DNA of 64,000 bases from Leucobacter sp042726155. GTDB taxonomy: Bacteria > Actinomycetota > Actinomycetes > Actinomycetales > Microbacteriaceae. Positions 1 through 8,923 of this stretch are shown here, piece after piece. Location: contig NZ_JBHXHV010000001.1 in the NCBI RefSeq assembly GCF_042726155.1, positions 806,001 through 870,000 on the forward strand. The letters run 5' to 3'. The notes under the pieces are model-generated. The model made no database searches and was not told where the DNA came from. It saw only the letters and a list, made by a program, of their open reading frames with translations. How positions within the stretch are numbered: position 1 is the stretch's first letter; the number at the start of each line of letters is the position of its first letter. Made by a program: the position numbers and the translations under genes.

Positions 1-907
1 CGGCGGCGTTGAGCGCCGCGAGCACCACGTAACCCGTGCCAGCGAATGCCTGCGGCTGCAGCAGCACGACCGCGTTGGCGCACACGGCACCGACATCGGA
101 GAGCTGCGTGACGCGCACCGTGTGCACGCGGCCGACCAAGTCCTGCGGGATCTCAGTGGTAAGCGCCGCAGCGTCACGATCCTTTTCGCGCGTCGGCGCG
201 CCGTGCGGGTCGAGGCCCTCGAGCACCACAAGCGGGGGCAACGCGTGATCGTTGCGCATGGCGTCGAACACCCACTCGAGACGCCCGTGCTCACCCAGAC
301 GCGCGGTCGTTGCCGCGTACCGCTCGGGCAGGCCCCACGCCGCGCGACGCTCGGCCGCGTCTTCAGGAGCAGAGAATTCGCTCGGCGGCGCGAGCGGGAA
401 AACCTGAATGGGCAGATCACTGCCGTACTGCTGCTGCAACACCCGCGCAGTCGCGTGCGTCGGCGTCAGAATCACGTCGGCAAGCTTCACCGCGCGCCGC
501 GCGAACGATCGGAACAGTCGTGCCTGAGAGTTCCCGAGCAGCGCGGGCGCATCCCACGCAATGCTGTGGGGGATCGTCACCGAAGTTTGTGAGCCGTCGT
601 CGTCTCCGCGCGAGCGCAGCGGCATCATCGGGGTGAGTGCGTGTACGAATTCACCGTCGAGCGGTCGTGCAGTTGCGCCGTTCTGCCACACGAGCGGCAG
701 CATGCTCGAGCGCAACGGCAGCACCTCGGTCGCGAGACGCGGTGAAGTGAACTGGGGCGTGTCGCCACCGCGAGCCATCAGGTAGCGTGCACTGCAGCCG
801 CGCGGGGCGGTTTCTGCGACGGCCTGCGCGAGATCGCGCGCCGCGGCAGCGTGTGACTCCGCTTCCCAATCAGGGAAGGGGTCGGCGATGAGGGTGAGCG
901 TCGCCAA
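1..907 (-). CDS. Glycosyltransferase, GT-B fold (GT4/GT1 type), 3' end cut by window edge
   Basis: About 302 codons read without a stop from a TTG at 907 to the window edge, so the C-terminus is missing. The TTG follows a good GAGGGGAGA ribosome site at 912-920. The N-terminus (LATLTLIADPFPDWEAES), a mid-region typical of GT-B donors (DVILTPTHATARVL) and the later YAATTARLGEHGRLEWVF segment match actinobacterial GT4 glycosyltransferases that use nucleotide-sugars in the cytoplasm. It is transcribed away from galE, an LCP protein and a GT2 enzyme, so a role in cell-envelope polysaccharide is likely. Sugar and acceptor cannot be told. Confidence 0.8.
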   Translation of the reverse strand, partial: MATLTLIADPFPDWEAESHAAAARDLAQAVAETAPRGCSARYLMARGGDTPQFTSPRLATEVLPLRSSMLPLVWQNGATARPLDGEFVHALTPMMPLRSRGDDDGSQTSVTIPHSIAWDAPALLGNSQARLFRSFARRAVKLADVILTPTHATARVLQQQYGSDLPIQVFPLAPPSEFSAPEDAAERRAAWGLPERYAATTARLGEHGRLEWVFDAMRNDHALPPLVVLEGLDPHGAPTREKDRDAAALTTEIPQDLVGRVHTVRVTQLSDVGAVCANAVVLLQPQAFAGTGYVVLAALNAA

Positions 908-960
908 TCGTTCTCCCCTCGATTACAGTGACATGCCCGCGGCACGAGTCCGCACTCCAT

Positions 961-966
961 ATTGTA
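961..966 (-). promoter_or_regulatory. Candidate -10 (TACAAT) for the glycosyltransferase
   Basis: TACAAT on the minus strand, about 53 bases upstream of the TTG start, leaving a leader that holds the ribosome site. No convincing -35 was seen. Confidence 0.35.
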
Positions 967-1108
967 TGGACTTCCTGGCTGGGAACAGCTGTGCGCCACG
1001 GCATGAACATCTGGACTGAGACGTAATCGCAACAATTTAAGTTTTCGGTCCGAGTTCTCAAATCTGCGAATGCGGTGCGGCTTGAGGTTTCCCTCACGAT
1101 CTGCAAAG

Positions 1109-1114
1109 TACCCT
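1109..1114 (+). promoter_or_regulatory. -10 box (TACCCT) of leaderless galE
   Basis: TACCCT ends exactly six bases before the ATG of galE, so transcription should begin at the start codon. No ribosome site precedes the ATG. A weak -35-like TTGAGG lies at 1083-1088. Confidence 0.5.
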
Positions 1115-1120
1115 GTCCCC

Positions 1121-2134
1121 ATGCGTGTTTTGTTGACAGGTGGCGCCGGGTATATCGGCTCGCACACCGCACTCGTACTTATCGAGCGCGGCCACGAGGT
1201 GATCGTTCTCGACGACTTCTCCAACAGCAGCCGTGAAGCGGTGCGGAGAATCTCCGAGTTGAGCGGTGTTGATGTGCCGGTGATCGAGCTCGATCTCTCG
1301 GATCGAGAGGCCGCTCAGCGCGCCCTCGCCGAGGTCGACTTCGATGCCGTGATTCACCTCGCGGGTTTGAAAGCTGTCGGCGAGTCGGTCGAGCAGCCCA
1401 CACGGTATTACCGCGTCAACCTCGACTCGACCATTGCGCTGCTCGACATCATGCGCGAGCGAGGCATCACGAAATTCGTCTTCAGCTCTTCAGCGACGGT
1501 CTACGGCGACCCGATCTACGTGCCAATCGACGAGGCGCACCCCGCGGGTGTCGACCTCGCGAGCCCGTACGGGTGGTCGAAGTTCATGAACGAGCGCATC
1601 GTGCACGGTGCGCAGACCGCGTGGCCAGAACTCGAAGCCGTGGTGCTGCGCTACTTCAACCCGGTCGGGGCGCACCCCTCAGGGCGAATTGGCGAAGATC
1701 CGAGCGGGATCCCGAACAATCTCATGCCGTTCATCACGCAGGTCGCGGTCGGCAAGCGCGAGCGGCTCAGCGTGTTCGGTGACGGGTACAACACCCCCGA
1801 CGGCACCGGCGTGCGGGATTACATTCACGTGCTCGACCTTGCCGAGGGACACGTGGCGGCGCTTGAGCGAATCGCGCCAGGTGTCGAAACGTACAATCTG
1901 GGATCGGGCATCGGATCGAGCGTGCTCGATGTCGTGCGCGCCTTTGAGCAGGCCTCCGGTCAGGCGATTCCGTATGCGGTGATGCCTGCTCGCGCCGGTG
2001 ATGTCGCAGTGCTGCAGGCTGATCCGGGGCGTGCAAACGCCGAGCTCGACTGGCGCACGACGCGCTCCCTCGAAGAGGCATGCCGTGACTCCTGGAACTG
2101 GCAGTCGCAGAACCCAGCTGGGTATCACGCATGA
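1121..2134 (+). CDS. galE: UDP-glucose 4-epimerase
   Basis: 337-residue short-chain dehydrogenase-type epimerase that interconverts UDP-glucose and UDP-galactose with bound NAD in the cytoplasm. The NAD-binding glycine motif GGAGYIGS is at residues 7-14. The catalytic Ser124 lies in FSSSATVYG and the Tyr150-x3-Lys154 pair in SPYGWSK. Length is normal for GalE. The ATG at 1121 is chosen because homology begins there and a leaderless -10 box sits at the right distance; an in-frame start at 1070 would add 17 residues unlike the family. Its stop overlaps the LCP gene by 4 bases (ATGA). It probably supplies galactose donors for surface polysaccharide made by the neighbouring glycosyltransferases. 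Confidence 0.95.
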   Translation: MRVLLTGGAGYIGSHTALVLIERGHEVIVLDDFSNSSREAVRRISELSGVDVPVIELDLSDREAAQRALAEVDFDAVIHLAGLKAVGESVEQPTRYYRVNLDSTIALLDIMRERGITKFVFSSSATVYGDPIYVPIDEAHPAGVDLASPYGWSKFMNERIVHGAQTAWPELEAVVLRYFNPVGAHPSGRIGEDPSGIPNNLMPFITQVAVGKRERLSVFGDGYNTPDGTGVRDYIHVLDLAEGHVAALERIAPGVETYNLGSGIGSSVLDVVRAFEQASGQAIPYAVMPARAGDVAVLQADPGRANAELDWRTTRSLEEACRDSWNWQSQNPAGYHA

Positions 2135-3561
2135 CGCTCGATCTGGAGCGGCCGCTTCGGAACCCCGATCTCGGCTCCGAACCGCTCATGAGCAAGCGAG
2201 CCCGCTGGCTCGTGATCCTCGGCTTCGTGCTGCCGGGCACCGCCCAGGTGGTTGCCGGGAATCGCAAGCTCGGACGGTTCGGCTTGATCGCCACCGGGAT
2301 CCTCGTTGTGGGCGCCATTATTTCGGGGCTGTGCCTGCTGCTCGCGCGCACCCCGACACTCACCTTCTTCACAAACAGTTTCGTACTCCTCATCGTGCAG
2401 TGGCTGCTGTTCGCCTATGCGGTTGTCTGGGTGGTGCTCGGCATCGACACGCTGCGTCTCACGAAGCTCGTGCGTGTGCAGCGCGGGTGGCGTGTGCCCG
2501 TCGCGATGCTGTCGATCCTGCTAACGATCGTGCCGGCGGCGGGAGCCGCGTGGGCGGGCAACGCCGTCGGCGCGGGCCGCGGGCTGATCAGCGATCTGTT
2601 CCGCAGCGCTCCCGCGGTGGCGCCGGTCGACGGGCGCTACAACATTCTGCTGCTCGGCACCGATGCCGGCGCCGATCGCGAGGGTCTGCGCCCCGACAGC
2701 ATCTCGCTCGTCAGCATCGACGCAGAGACCGGTCAGTCCACGATCATCGGCCTGCCTCGCGAACTGAAGGACGTGCCGTTCCCTGAATCGTCCCCGCTCG
2801 GGCCCATCTACCCGGAGGGTTACTGCGATGAGGTCAACAACTATGAGGTCGTCGATGGCGGCGGCTACTACTGCTTCACGACTGGCAACCTGAACTCGCT
2901 CGTCACCGAGGTCGAAGACTCCGGATCGCCGTCGTACGAGGGCCTCTATTCCGACGCCGTTTCGCAGGGCTCGTCGCCGGGAATCGAAGCGACCAAGGAT
3001 GCGGTCGAGGGTGCAACCGGGCTCGAGGTGCAGTTCTACGTGCTGGTCAACATGGATGCGTTCCAGAGTCTGATCGACGCGCTCGGCGGCATCACCATGG
3101 ACGTGCAGGAGCGGTTGCCGATCGGCGGGCAGGTCGACGAGTCGACCGGCGAACTCGTCGGGGTTGAGGGCTGGATCGAGCCCGGTAAGCAGAAGATGGA
3201 CGGGTTCACCGCGCTCTGGTACGCCCGCTCGCGCTACGGCTCGGCCGACGGTGACTATTCCCGCATGGCGCGACAGCGCGAACTGCAGTCGGCGATTCTC
3301 GCGCAGATGAACCCGCAGAATGTGCTGGCGCGATTCCAAGAGGTGCTCGCGGCCGGATCGCAACTCGTTGACACCGACATTCCCGACTCTATGCTGGGGC
3401 GGTTCGTTGATCTCGCCGCGAAGGCGCGCTCGCACGATCCCGTGAACGTTGAACTGGTGCCGCCCGCGGTTGACCCGGAGAACCCGGATTGGGCGACGGT
3501 GCATCAGCTTGTCGACGACGGCGTCGCCGCCGCTTCGGCGCCTGAGAAGGACGCGGGCTAG
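2131..3561 (+). CDS. LCP (LytR-CpsA-Psr) family protein
   Basis: 476 residues. A cytoplasmic head is followed by three predicted membrane segments (about 50-72, 80-104 and 120-142) and then the extracellular LCP domain. That domain opens with NILLLGTDAG at 171 and carries the acidic and arginine residues that bind the lipid pyrophosphate (REGLRPDSI). YARSRYGSADGDYSRMARQ near residue 365 is a hallmark LCP motif. LCP proteins transfer undecaprenyl-linked glycopolymers onto peptidoglycan at the outer membrane face. Three membrane segments are more than the usual one, as in several actinobacterial members. It overlaps galE by 4 bases and is followed by a GT2 gene, supporting a joint polysaccharide assembly function. 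Confidence 0.92.
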   Translation: MTLDLERPLRNPDLGSEPLMSKRARWLVILGFVLPGTAQVVAGNRKLGRFGLIATGILVVGAIISGLCLLLARTPTLTFFTNSFVLLIVQWLLFAYAVVWVVLGIDTLRLTKLVRVQRGWRVPVAMLSILLTIVPAAGAAWAGNAVGAGRGLISDLFRSAPAVAPVDGRYNILLLGTDAGADREGLRPDSISLVSIDAETGQSTIIGLPRELKDVPFPESSPLGPIYPEGYCDEVNNYEVVDGGGYYCFTTGNLNSLVTEVEDSGSPSYEGLYSDAVSQGSSPGIEATKDAVEGATGLEVQFYVLVNMDAFQSLIDALGGITMDVQERLPIGGQVDESTGELVGVEGWIEPGKQKMDGFTALWYARSRYGSADGDYSRMARQRELQSAILAQMNPQNVLARFQEVLAAGSQLVDTDIPDSMLGRFVDLAAKARSHDPVNVELVPPAVDPENPDWATVHQLVDDGVAAASAPEKDAG

Positions 3562-3601
3562 ACTTGCCGGGTTTGTTCGAACTGAGAGGGAGGCGAATCG
3601 C

Positions 3602-4579
3602 ATGCGCGTGACTGCTGTGCTGGTGGCCTACAACCGGCGAGAATTGCTGCGGGAATCACTCGCGGCGCTCGCCGCTCAGACCCGACCCGTCGACCGTCTC
3701 GTCGTGGTCGACAACGCGTCTGACGACGGCTCCGTTGAGGTTGCCGCCGAGATGCTTGAGGCCTGGGGTGAGCGTGCGCGTCATATCCAGCTCACGGAGA
3801 ACACTGGCGGCGCGGGTGGCTTCGCGACGGGCATCGCGGCCGCGGTCGTCGAGGACGACACCGACTGGGTCTGGGTAATGGACGACGACACCGTGCCAAG
3901 CCCTACCGCGCTCGCCGGCGCGCTCGACACCCACGAACGCTATCGAGCGTCGGGCCCCGACGATCTTGCGGTGATGGGCTCGCGCGTCGTGTGGACGGAC
4001 GGTGAAGATCACCCGATGAACACTCCGAAGCCTAAGATTCGCGCCTCAGACGAGGAGCGCGCACGCGCGGCGTCCGTCGGTGCGATGGAGATCCGCTCAA
4101 TCTCGTTCGTATCGGCATTCTTGCGCGCAGCGCGAGTTCGCGAGCAGGGACTGCCCGTCGCAGATTACTTCCTGTGGAACGACGATTTCGAGTTTTCAGC
4201 GCGAATGCTGCGCGGCGCGCGGGGGCTCTACGTGCCCGCCTCGGTCGTCACGCATCGCACGGTGAAGCGCGGATCAAGCGACCAGGATCCCGGCCCCCGC
4301 TTCTTTTACGAGGTGCGCAATAAGCTCTGGGTGTTTCGCACGAGCCCTGCTTTGTTTGGCTGGGAGAAACTGCTGTACTCGGCGGCGACGGCGAGACGCT
4401 GGTTCCGCACGTTCCGAGCGTCGGACGATCGAGCTCAGCTGCGCGACTGCCTGCGCCGGGGCTGGAACGCCGGTTGGTTGCGGGCGCCACGTTCGACGCG
4501 CGACGTGCTGCGTAACGCGGGCGTGCCGGTCGACGTGATGTACGAGGTGGAAAAACTGTCGCGACTTAACGGTCGATAG
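3602..4579 (+). CDS. GT2 family glycosyltransferase (GlfT1/rhamnosyltransferase-like)
   Basis: 325 residues. The GT-A start MRVTAVLVAYNRRELL, the nucleotide-sugar site VVVDNASDDGS and the metal-binding triple Asp in VWVMDDDTVPS (residues 94-96) are clear, as is the acceptor-side motif WNDDFEFSARM. This layout is typical of actinobacterial galactofuranosyl- or rhamnosyl-transferases that build cell-wall glycan. GGGAGG lies 8 bases before the ATG at 3602, which fixes the start; the open frame extends further upstream but overlaps the LCP gene. With galE and LCP it forms a likely envelope operon. The exact sugar is not determined. Confidence 0.88.
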   Translation: MRVTAVLVAYNRRELLRESLAALAAQTRPVDRLVVVDNASDDGSVEVAAEMLEAWGERARHIQLTENTGGAGGFATGIAAAVVEDDTDWVWVMDDDTVPSPTALAGALDTHERYRASGPDDLAVMGSRVVWTDGEDHPMNTPKPKIRASDEERARAASVGAMEIRSISFVSAFLRAARVREQGLPVADYFLWNDDFEFSARMLRGARGLYVPASVVTHRTVKRGSSDQDPGPRFFYEVRNKLWVFRTSPALFGWEKLLYSAATARRWFRTFRASDDRAQLRDCLRRGWNAGWLRAPRSTRDVLRNAGVPVDVMYEVEKLSRLNGR

Positions 4580-4616
4580 GGCGCAACAGACCGCGCCGCA
4601 CACGTGGGTGGCTGCG

Positions 4617-5078
4617 TCACAGCACGGTGATGTCTGTGGCACGCCAACGATCTCGGTGGTGTTCGAGGCGAAGCGCGACGACGGTGGCGCGAGGTTCGAC
4701 GTGCAGCAGCACGGTCGCCTCGATGACGTGCGGAAGTGGGCTGCTCAGGTGCGCGCGGCCAGGCATCGCGATGCGCCGCCGCCGGTCGCGCATTGCGGTC
4801 TCGCGCTCCACCCGTAGCGCGCGCCTGGCCCGGAGCGTTTCGGCAACCTCGATCGTGATCCAACCCCCGAGCTGCGTCACCACGCGCGTTCCCTCGAGTA
4901 CCTCGAACGCATAGAGCGCGAGGCGCTGCACGAGCGAGGCGGGCGGTGGTGGTACGTCTGGACCGCTGAGCTCGATGGCGCGCAGATGGCGGCGCGCGGT
5001 GTTCGAGGGCGAAGCTCGACCACCGGATCGTGACCCAGATTGATCGCGCGGAATCGGGGCGGCGGCGCGTGCCTGCAT
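4617..5078 (-). CDS. Rv3235-like conserved actinobacterial protein
   Basis: 153-residue protein of unknown biochemical function, resembling the small actinobacterial family named after Rv3235. The N-terminus is basic and disordered. The conserved part contains LVQRLALYAFEVLEGTRVVTQLGGWI and ends in a basic, beta-rich segment. The ATG at 5078 is preceded by AAAGGACC; an earlier in-frame ATG at 5198 lacks such a site. In many actinobacteria the family member lies near secA; here it faces a PdtaS-like kinase gene across a 240-base intergenic region. The family assignment rests on recognised motifs only. Confidence 0.7.
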   Translation of the reverse strand: MQARAAAPIPRDQSGSRSGGRASPSNTARRHLRAIELSGPDVPPPPASLVQRLALYAFEVLEGTRVVTQLGGWITIEVAETLRARRALRVERETAMRDRRRRIAMPGRAHLSSPLPHVIEATVLLHVEPRATVVALRLEHHRDRWRATDITVL

Positions 5079-5164
5079 AGTGGTCCTTTCGGTTGGATCC
5101 GTGCGCCGCTCCCGTCGTGATTCCCCCTGCCGCACTCCCGGATTCTCGAACGAGGTGTATCTCA

Positions 5165-5194
5165 CCTTAAGATCCGAGCTGTGCCAATCGTCAA
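5165..5194 (-). promoter_or_regulatory. Candidate promoter for the Rv3235-like gene
   Basis: On the minus strand TTGACG (5189-5194) is followed after 18 bases by TTAAGG (5165-5170). The -10 is weak. Confidence 0.3.
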
Positions 5195-5306
5195 GCAAAT
5201 TTTACGTTTCTTGTGTGTCGGCAGTGTGTCAGGCACCGATGGGATGGTATGCAGACTGACGTAAAACTCAGGGGTGTCTGGCAGAATTTTCCCCGATAGT
5301 GTGCTC

Positions 5307-5312
5307 TAGTCT
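5307..5312 (+). promoter_or_regulatory. -10 box (TAGTCT) of leaderless kinase gene
   Basis: TAGTCT ends six bases before the GTG at 5319, the same spacing as at galE, rbfA and truB. No ribosome site is present, which supports leaderless transcription. Confidence 0.5.
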
Positions 5313-5318
5313 GGATGC

Positions 5319-6830
5319 GTGGCTACACTCCGCGATCTCGCAACTAAGTACTCCTCCCTCGAAGAAGAGGAGATTGAGTGGCTCGAGTTATTGACGCTCG
5401 ACCTCCGTCTGCTCGCCGATCTTGCCCTGGGCGATGTGGTGCTGTGGGTACCGACGAGCGACGACAACTACCTGGCGATAGCGCACAGCCGACCGGCTGG
5501 TTCGGTGACGCTGTTCTACCGAGACGTCATCGGTGATCTGCTGCGCGCTGACTGGCGCGAGCTCGTTGACCAGGCGATGTTGAGTTCCAGCCCGGTGCTC
5601 TCGACGTCACCCGCCTGGTACGAAGAGAACCCGATGCGGCTCGCCGCATTCTCGGTCAGGCGCCGCGCGTCTGACAACTCGGTCGAGGGTCCGTTCGCCG
5701 TTATGACGGTGCACACGAGCGCCGCCGACACGCAGCCGGCCTCGCGCATCGGAGCTGCCTTCCGTGAGGTCGCATCGGATCTGATCGGCATGATCCAAAA
5801 CGGCCAGTTCCCAGTACCGGGCAGTTCGCGCGGCGGCGAGCAAGGCGCTCCGCGTGCAGCCGACGGGCTCGTGCGTGTCGATCTCGACGGCATCGCGACG
5901 TTTGCGAGCCCGAACACGCAGACGACATTCTCGACACTCGGATTCCGTGACGAGATCGAGGGAGAGAACTTCAGCGAGGTCGTTGCTGAGCTCGTGAAGG
6001 GGCAGTTCGACACCAACGAATCGCTGCCGCTCATCGCGCAGGGGAAGATCGCGAAGCGCATCGAGGTTGACGCGCGCGGTCACACGATCACCCTGCGCTC
6101 GATTCCGGTCTACCGCGACGGTGCGTGGGTGGGTGGCATCGTGCTGACGCGCGACGTGACCGAACTGCGACAGCAGGCCCAGGAACTCATCACAAAAGAC
6201 GCGACCATTCGTGAGATTCATCACCGCGTGAAGAACAACCTGCAAACGGTAGCGTCGCTGCTGCGCGTGCAGGCGCGCCGCGCGCGCAGCGAAGAGGCGA
6301 AGCAGGTGCTCGGGCAGGCCATGCGTCGCGTCGCCGCGATCGCGGTGGTGCACGACACGCTCTCGACCGGGCTGTCGCAGATTGTCGACTTCGACAAGGT
6401 CTTCGACCGTGTCATCGGTCTGGCCGCTGAGGTTGCAAGCCTGCACAACACGACCGTGCACCCGCACAAAGACGGCGAGTTCGGCGAACTGCCCTCTGAG
6501 TACGCGACCCCGCTCGCGCTGGCCCTTACCGAGATCGTCACGAACGCCGTGGAACACGGCCTCGCCGGACGCGAGGGCGAGGTCTACGTGACCGCGCACC
6601 GCTCGAACGAGCGACTCTCGGTTGAGGTTATCGACACCGGCACGGGGCTCCCGGGCGGCACGGTCGGCGACGGACTCGGAACGCAGATCGTGCGCACCCT
6701 CATTGAGGGTGAGCTCGGAGGCAACATCACCTGGGGCCCTGACGCCGGGGGCGGCACGCGGGTCGCGATCCAGGTTCCATTGCACTGGATTTCGACCCAG
6801 ACGCGCGAAATGCCGAGCGTCTCGGGTTAG
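5319..6830 (+). CDS. pdtaS: PdtaS-like sensor histidine kinase
   Basis: 503 residues. The N-terminal part (about 10-160) is GAF-like, the middle (about 185-290) PAS-like, followed by a HisKA_2 dimerisation helix with the paired histidines of REIHHRVKNNLQ (301-302). A HATPase domain follows (ALTEIVTNAVEHG, then DTGTGLPGG). It is soluble, with no membrane segment. This matches PdtaS (Rv3220c type), a constitutively active cytoplasmic kinase that phosphorylates the ANTAR regulator PdtaR. No PdtaR gene is adjacent. The GTG start is supported by the leaderless -10 box. Convergent with the next gene across a strong hairpin. Confidence 0.9.
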   Translation: MATLRDLATKYSSLEEEEIEWLELLTLDLRLLADLALGDVVLWVPTSDDNYLAIAHSRPAGSVTLFYRDVIGDLLRADWRELVDQAMLSSSPVLSTSPAWYEENPMRLAAFSVRRRASDNSVEGPFAVMTVHTSAADTQPASRIGAAFREVASDLIGMIQNGQFPVPGSSRGGEQGAPRAADGLVRVDLDGIATFASPNTQTTFSTLGFRDEIEGENFSEVVAELVKGQFDTNESLPLIAQGKIAKRIEVDARGHTITLRSIPVYRDGAWVGGIVLTRDVTELRQQAQELITKDATIREIHHRVKNNLQTVASLLRVQARRARSEEAKQVLGQAMRRVAAIAVVHDTLSTGLSQIVDFDKVFDRVIGLAAEVASLHNTTVHPHKDGEFGELPSEYATPLALALTEIVTNAVEHGLAGREGEVYVTAHRSNERLSVEVIDTGTGLPGGTVGDGLGTQIVRTLIEGELGGNITWGPDAGGGTRVAIQVPLHWISTQTREMPSVSG

Positions 6831-6837
6831 CTCGCAC

Positions 6838-6869
6838 GTAAGCGGGCTAGCGCTGGCTAGCCCGCTTAC
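6838..6869. terminator. Bidirectional hairpin between convergent genes
   Basis: Perfect 14-bp stem (6838-6851 with 6856-6869) and GCTG loop, between the convergent kinase gene and the small membrane protein gene. No U tract, as is common in high-GC actinobacteria. Confidence 0.75.
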
Positions 6870-6882
6870 CCGCTAACCCTGC

Positions 6883-7323
6883 CTAGCTCGGGCGCCTTGC
6901 GTTGCGAATCAGCACCGCAATGCCGACACCGAGCAGGAGTACTCCGAGGCCGATGACCGTCGCGGCGATCCAGCCGGCGGTGTCGAGGCCGTTGCCTCCG
7001 AACGCCTGCTGGGCGATGTAGCCGCAGAAGACGAGGATCAGGGCCCCCCACACGATGGGCCCGGTGCGCGGGCCCGGCTTCGGGAGCGATCGGGCGGGCG
7101 AAACAACATCCGCAGTGCCCGCAGAAGCAGTGCCCGCAGAAGCAGTGCCCGCTGGCGCGGTCTCGGCTGGGACGGTGCCCGCCGCTGACGACGCGGGCGC
7201 GGCTTGAGCCGCAGGAGCCGCGGGAGCCGCAAGCGGCGCCGGCGGTGCAGGCGGTACAGGCGGCGCGAGATCGACCGACTCCGAGTCCATCGGATCCAGC
7301 GGTTCAGTGGGCTGAGTGTTCAT
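6883..7323 (-). CDS. Small Pro/Ala-rich membrane protein
   Basis: 146 residues, not assignable to a named family. The first ~75 residues are disordered and rich in Ala, Pro, Thr and Ser, including three near-identical five-residue repeats (TASAG). Two membrane helices follow (GPIVWGALILVFCGYIA and GWIAATVIGLGVLLLGVGIAVLI) and a short basic tail. It overlaps the upstream PspC-domain gene by 4 bases (ATGA), so the two are co-translated and it probably works with that protein in the membrane. Confidence 0.75.
   Translation of the reverse strand: MNTQPTEPLDPMDSESVDLAPPVPPAPPAPLAAPAAPAAQAAPASSAAGTVPAETAPAGTASAGTASAGTADVVSPARSLPKPGPRTGPIVWGALILVFCGYIAQQAFGGNGLDTAGWIAATVIGLGVLLLGVGIAVLIRNARRPS
7112..7156. 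repeat. Three tandem 15-bp repeats inside a gene
   Basis: Two identical copies and one variant copy of a 15-bp unit starting GCAGTGCCCGC encode the Thr-Ala-Ser-Ala-Gly repeats of the small membrane protein. Copy number could vary by slippage. Confidence 0.8.
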
Positions 7324-8810
7324 CGGGTGGTCTCCAATTCAACGGTCTTTCGCGCGGACGAGGCGGTTCCATTCCCGCCGCCCTCGACTTCGACGCTGCC
7401 CGCACCAACAGTCACGGTCACCACGCTCGCTGAGGATGCGTTGGCCGGTGTCACGTTCGAGCGGATTTCGCGAAACAGAAACGGTCCGCTGATGGTGCGC
7501 TGCGTGTCGGCGCTCGTGCCCGCACCCGTCCGCCCGCTCTCGTCGATGCGGCCGGCGAGCATCCGCACGTGCACGATGGTGGGTGTCTCGTCGGGCAACT
7601 CGATTGTGGTGGAACCCGCGAGCAGCCAGACCTCGAGATCGTTGAGCCCCGCGGCACGATCCTCAATACCCGCTAAGTCGACGGTCGCGTTACCCGCGAC
7701 TATGACGGCTCCGACCTCGGCAGTGTCCACGTGCGTGTTGCCGAACGGCTGGAAGCGCGCGCCCCACGGCAGCACCACGCTGAACAGCAGCGCGACCACC
7801 CCGCAGAACGACAGGAAGCCGACCCAGCCGGTGTGCCGGCCGCGCACGCCGGCGATGATGAGCGACACGGCGAGCACAGCCAGCGCAGCGATCATGGCTG
7901 TGACGAGCGCGTCGGGGGCGACGCTGTCGAGGGGCAGCGGTGCGCTCAGGGAATTCGTCCAGAGCGCAGCAACGCCGGCGGCGACGAGTGAGAGTGCGAG
8001 TGTGATGACGACGTGCGCGGTTCCCAGGCGGTGCGTGTCGTGGTGGTCGGCGTACCGAGCGCTCCACGCGTCGGCCTGCCTGCCGACGTCGCGGCCCCAC
8101 TGATCGGCGGCCTCGCCCGCGCGGCGACCCCAATCGGCGGCGTCCCGGCCGGCCCGCTCGGCGCCCTCGGCCGCACGAGTGGCGAAGGTCTCGGCGCGAT
8201 CGGCGAACGACCTGGTGTCGTCGGTGAACGACGACTGATCCGGCGCTCCGGTCTCGCCTGCCTCACTCGCCGCGCGAGCAGTCTCACGGCCTCGCTGCAG
8301 CAGTACCCGCCGCAGCCAAAAGCACCCGAGCACGATGACGGCGATCCAGCACAGCGTCGCGATGGTTGCCGTGAGCCAGCCGGGCAGACCGAGCACGCCC
8401 CAGACGTCCCAGTTCCACACGCTGAACGCGGGGAACGAGGCGCCGGGAATGAAACTACTGAAGATAGCCGGGATGATGACCACTGCCGTGACGACGACAG
8501 CGGTGACGATCACCCCGGTCTGTGCTCGCCCCCGGATGATCTCCTCCACGTGGATGCGGCCGGAGACGTCGGGCAGCAGCAGCCACCCGAGCAAATACAG
8601 GAGGATACCGGGGCCGCCCAGCAGGGCGAGCACGACGAAGACGCCGCGCACAATGATCGGGTCGATCTTGAGTCGCTGGGCGACGCCGCCCGCGACGCCG
8701 GCGAACCAGCGGTCCGATCCGCGAGTGATGTCGAGGCCGCGCAGCCAGTCAAAGAATCCCTGGCCGGGAGGCGGCCCCGCGGGGCGCTCTGAGTGTGATT
8801 CGGTGTGCAT
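7320..8810 (-). CDS. PspC-domain membrane protein
   Basis: 496 residues from the ATG at 8810. An upstream in-frame ATG at 8846 would add 12 residues that do not look like the family. The N-terminal PspC domain (GSDRWFAGVAGGVAQRLKIDP, then a hydrophobic hairpin LALLGGPGILLYLLGWLLLP) is followed by further membrane segments, an Ala/Asp-rich coiled region rich in WGRRAGEAADQWGR-like turns, more membrane helices and a C-terminal beta-rich domain (VIVAGNATVDLAGI) like those of LiaF-type envelope-stress proteins. It is divergent from a PspC-domain kinase, suggesting a shared envelope-stress circuit. Confidence 0.85.
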   Translation of the reverse strand: MHTESHSERPAGPPPGQGFFDWLRGLDITRGSDRWFAGVAGGVAQRLKIDPIIVRGVFVVLALLGGPGILLYLLGWLLLPDVSGRIHVEEIIRGRAQTGVIVTAVVVTAVVIIPAIFSSFIPGASFPAFSVWNWDVWGVLGLPGWLTATIATLCWIAVIVLGCFWLRRVLLQRGRETARAASEAGETGAPDQSSFTDDTRSFADRAETFATRAAEGAERAGRDAADWGRRAGEAADQWGRDVGRQADAWSARYADHHDTHRLGTAHVVITLALSLVAAGVAALWTNSLSAPLPLDSVAPDALVTAMIAALAVLAVSLIIAGVRGRHTGWVGFLSFCGVVALLFSVVLPWGARFQPFGNTHVDTAEVGAVIVAGNATVDLAGIEDRAAGLNDLEVWLLAGSTTIELPDETPTIVHVRMLAGRIDESGRTGAGTSADTQRTISGPFLFREIRSNVTPANASSASVVTVTVGAGSVEVEGGGNGTASSARKTVELETTR

Positions 8811-8923
8811 GCTTCGAGTCTGGCTGAGCCGCACGATCGCGGCCATGAGGGATCACCCTGATCGGACCCTGATCCTGCGACCCTGAGACCCCCATCGAGG
8901 CACCGACCTGCTTTGATGGGGGA

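Noticed and set aside
36..785. Plus-strand ORFs at the left edge
   Set aside because: The minus strand encodes a continuous glycosyltransferase with TTG start and ribosome site; the plus ORFs are shadows.
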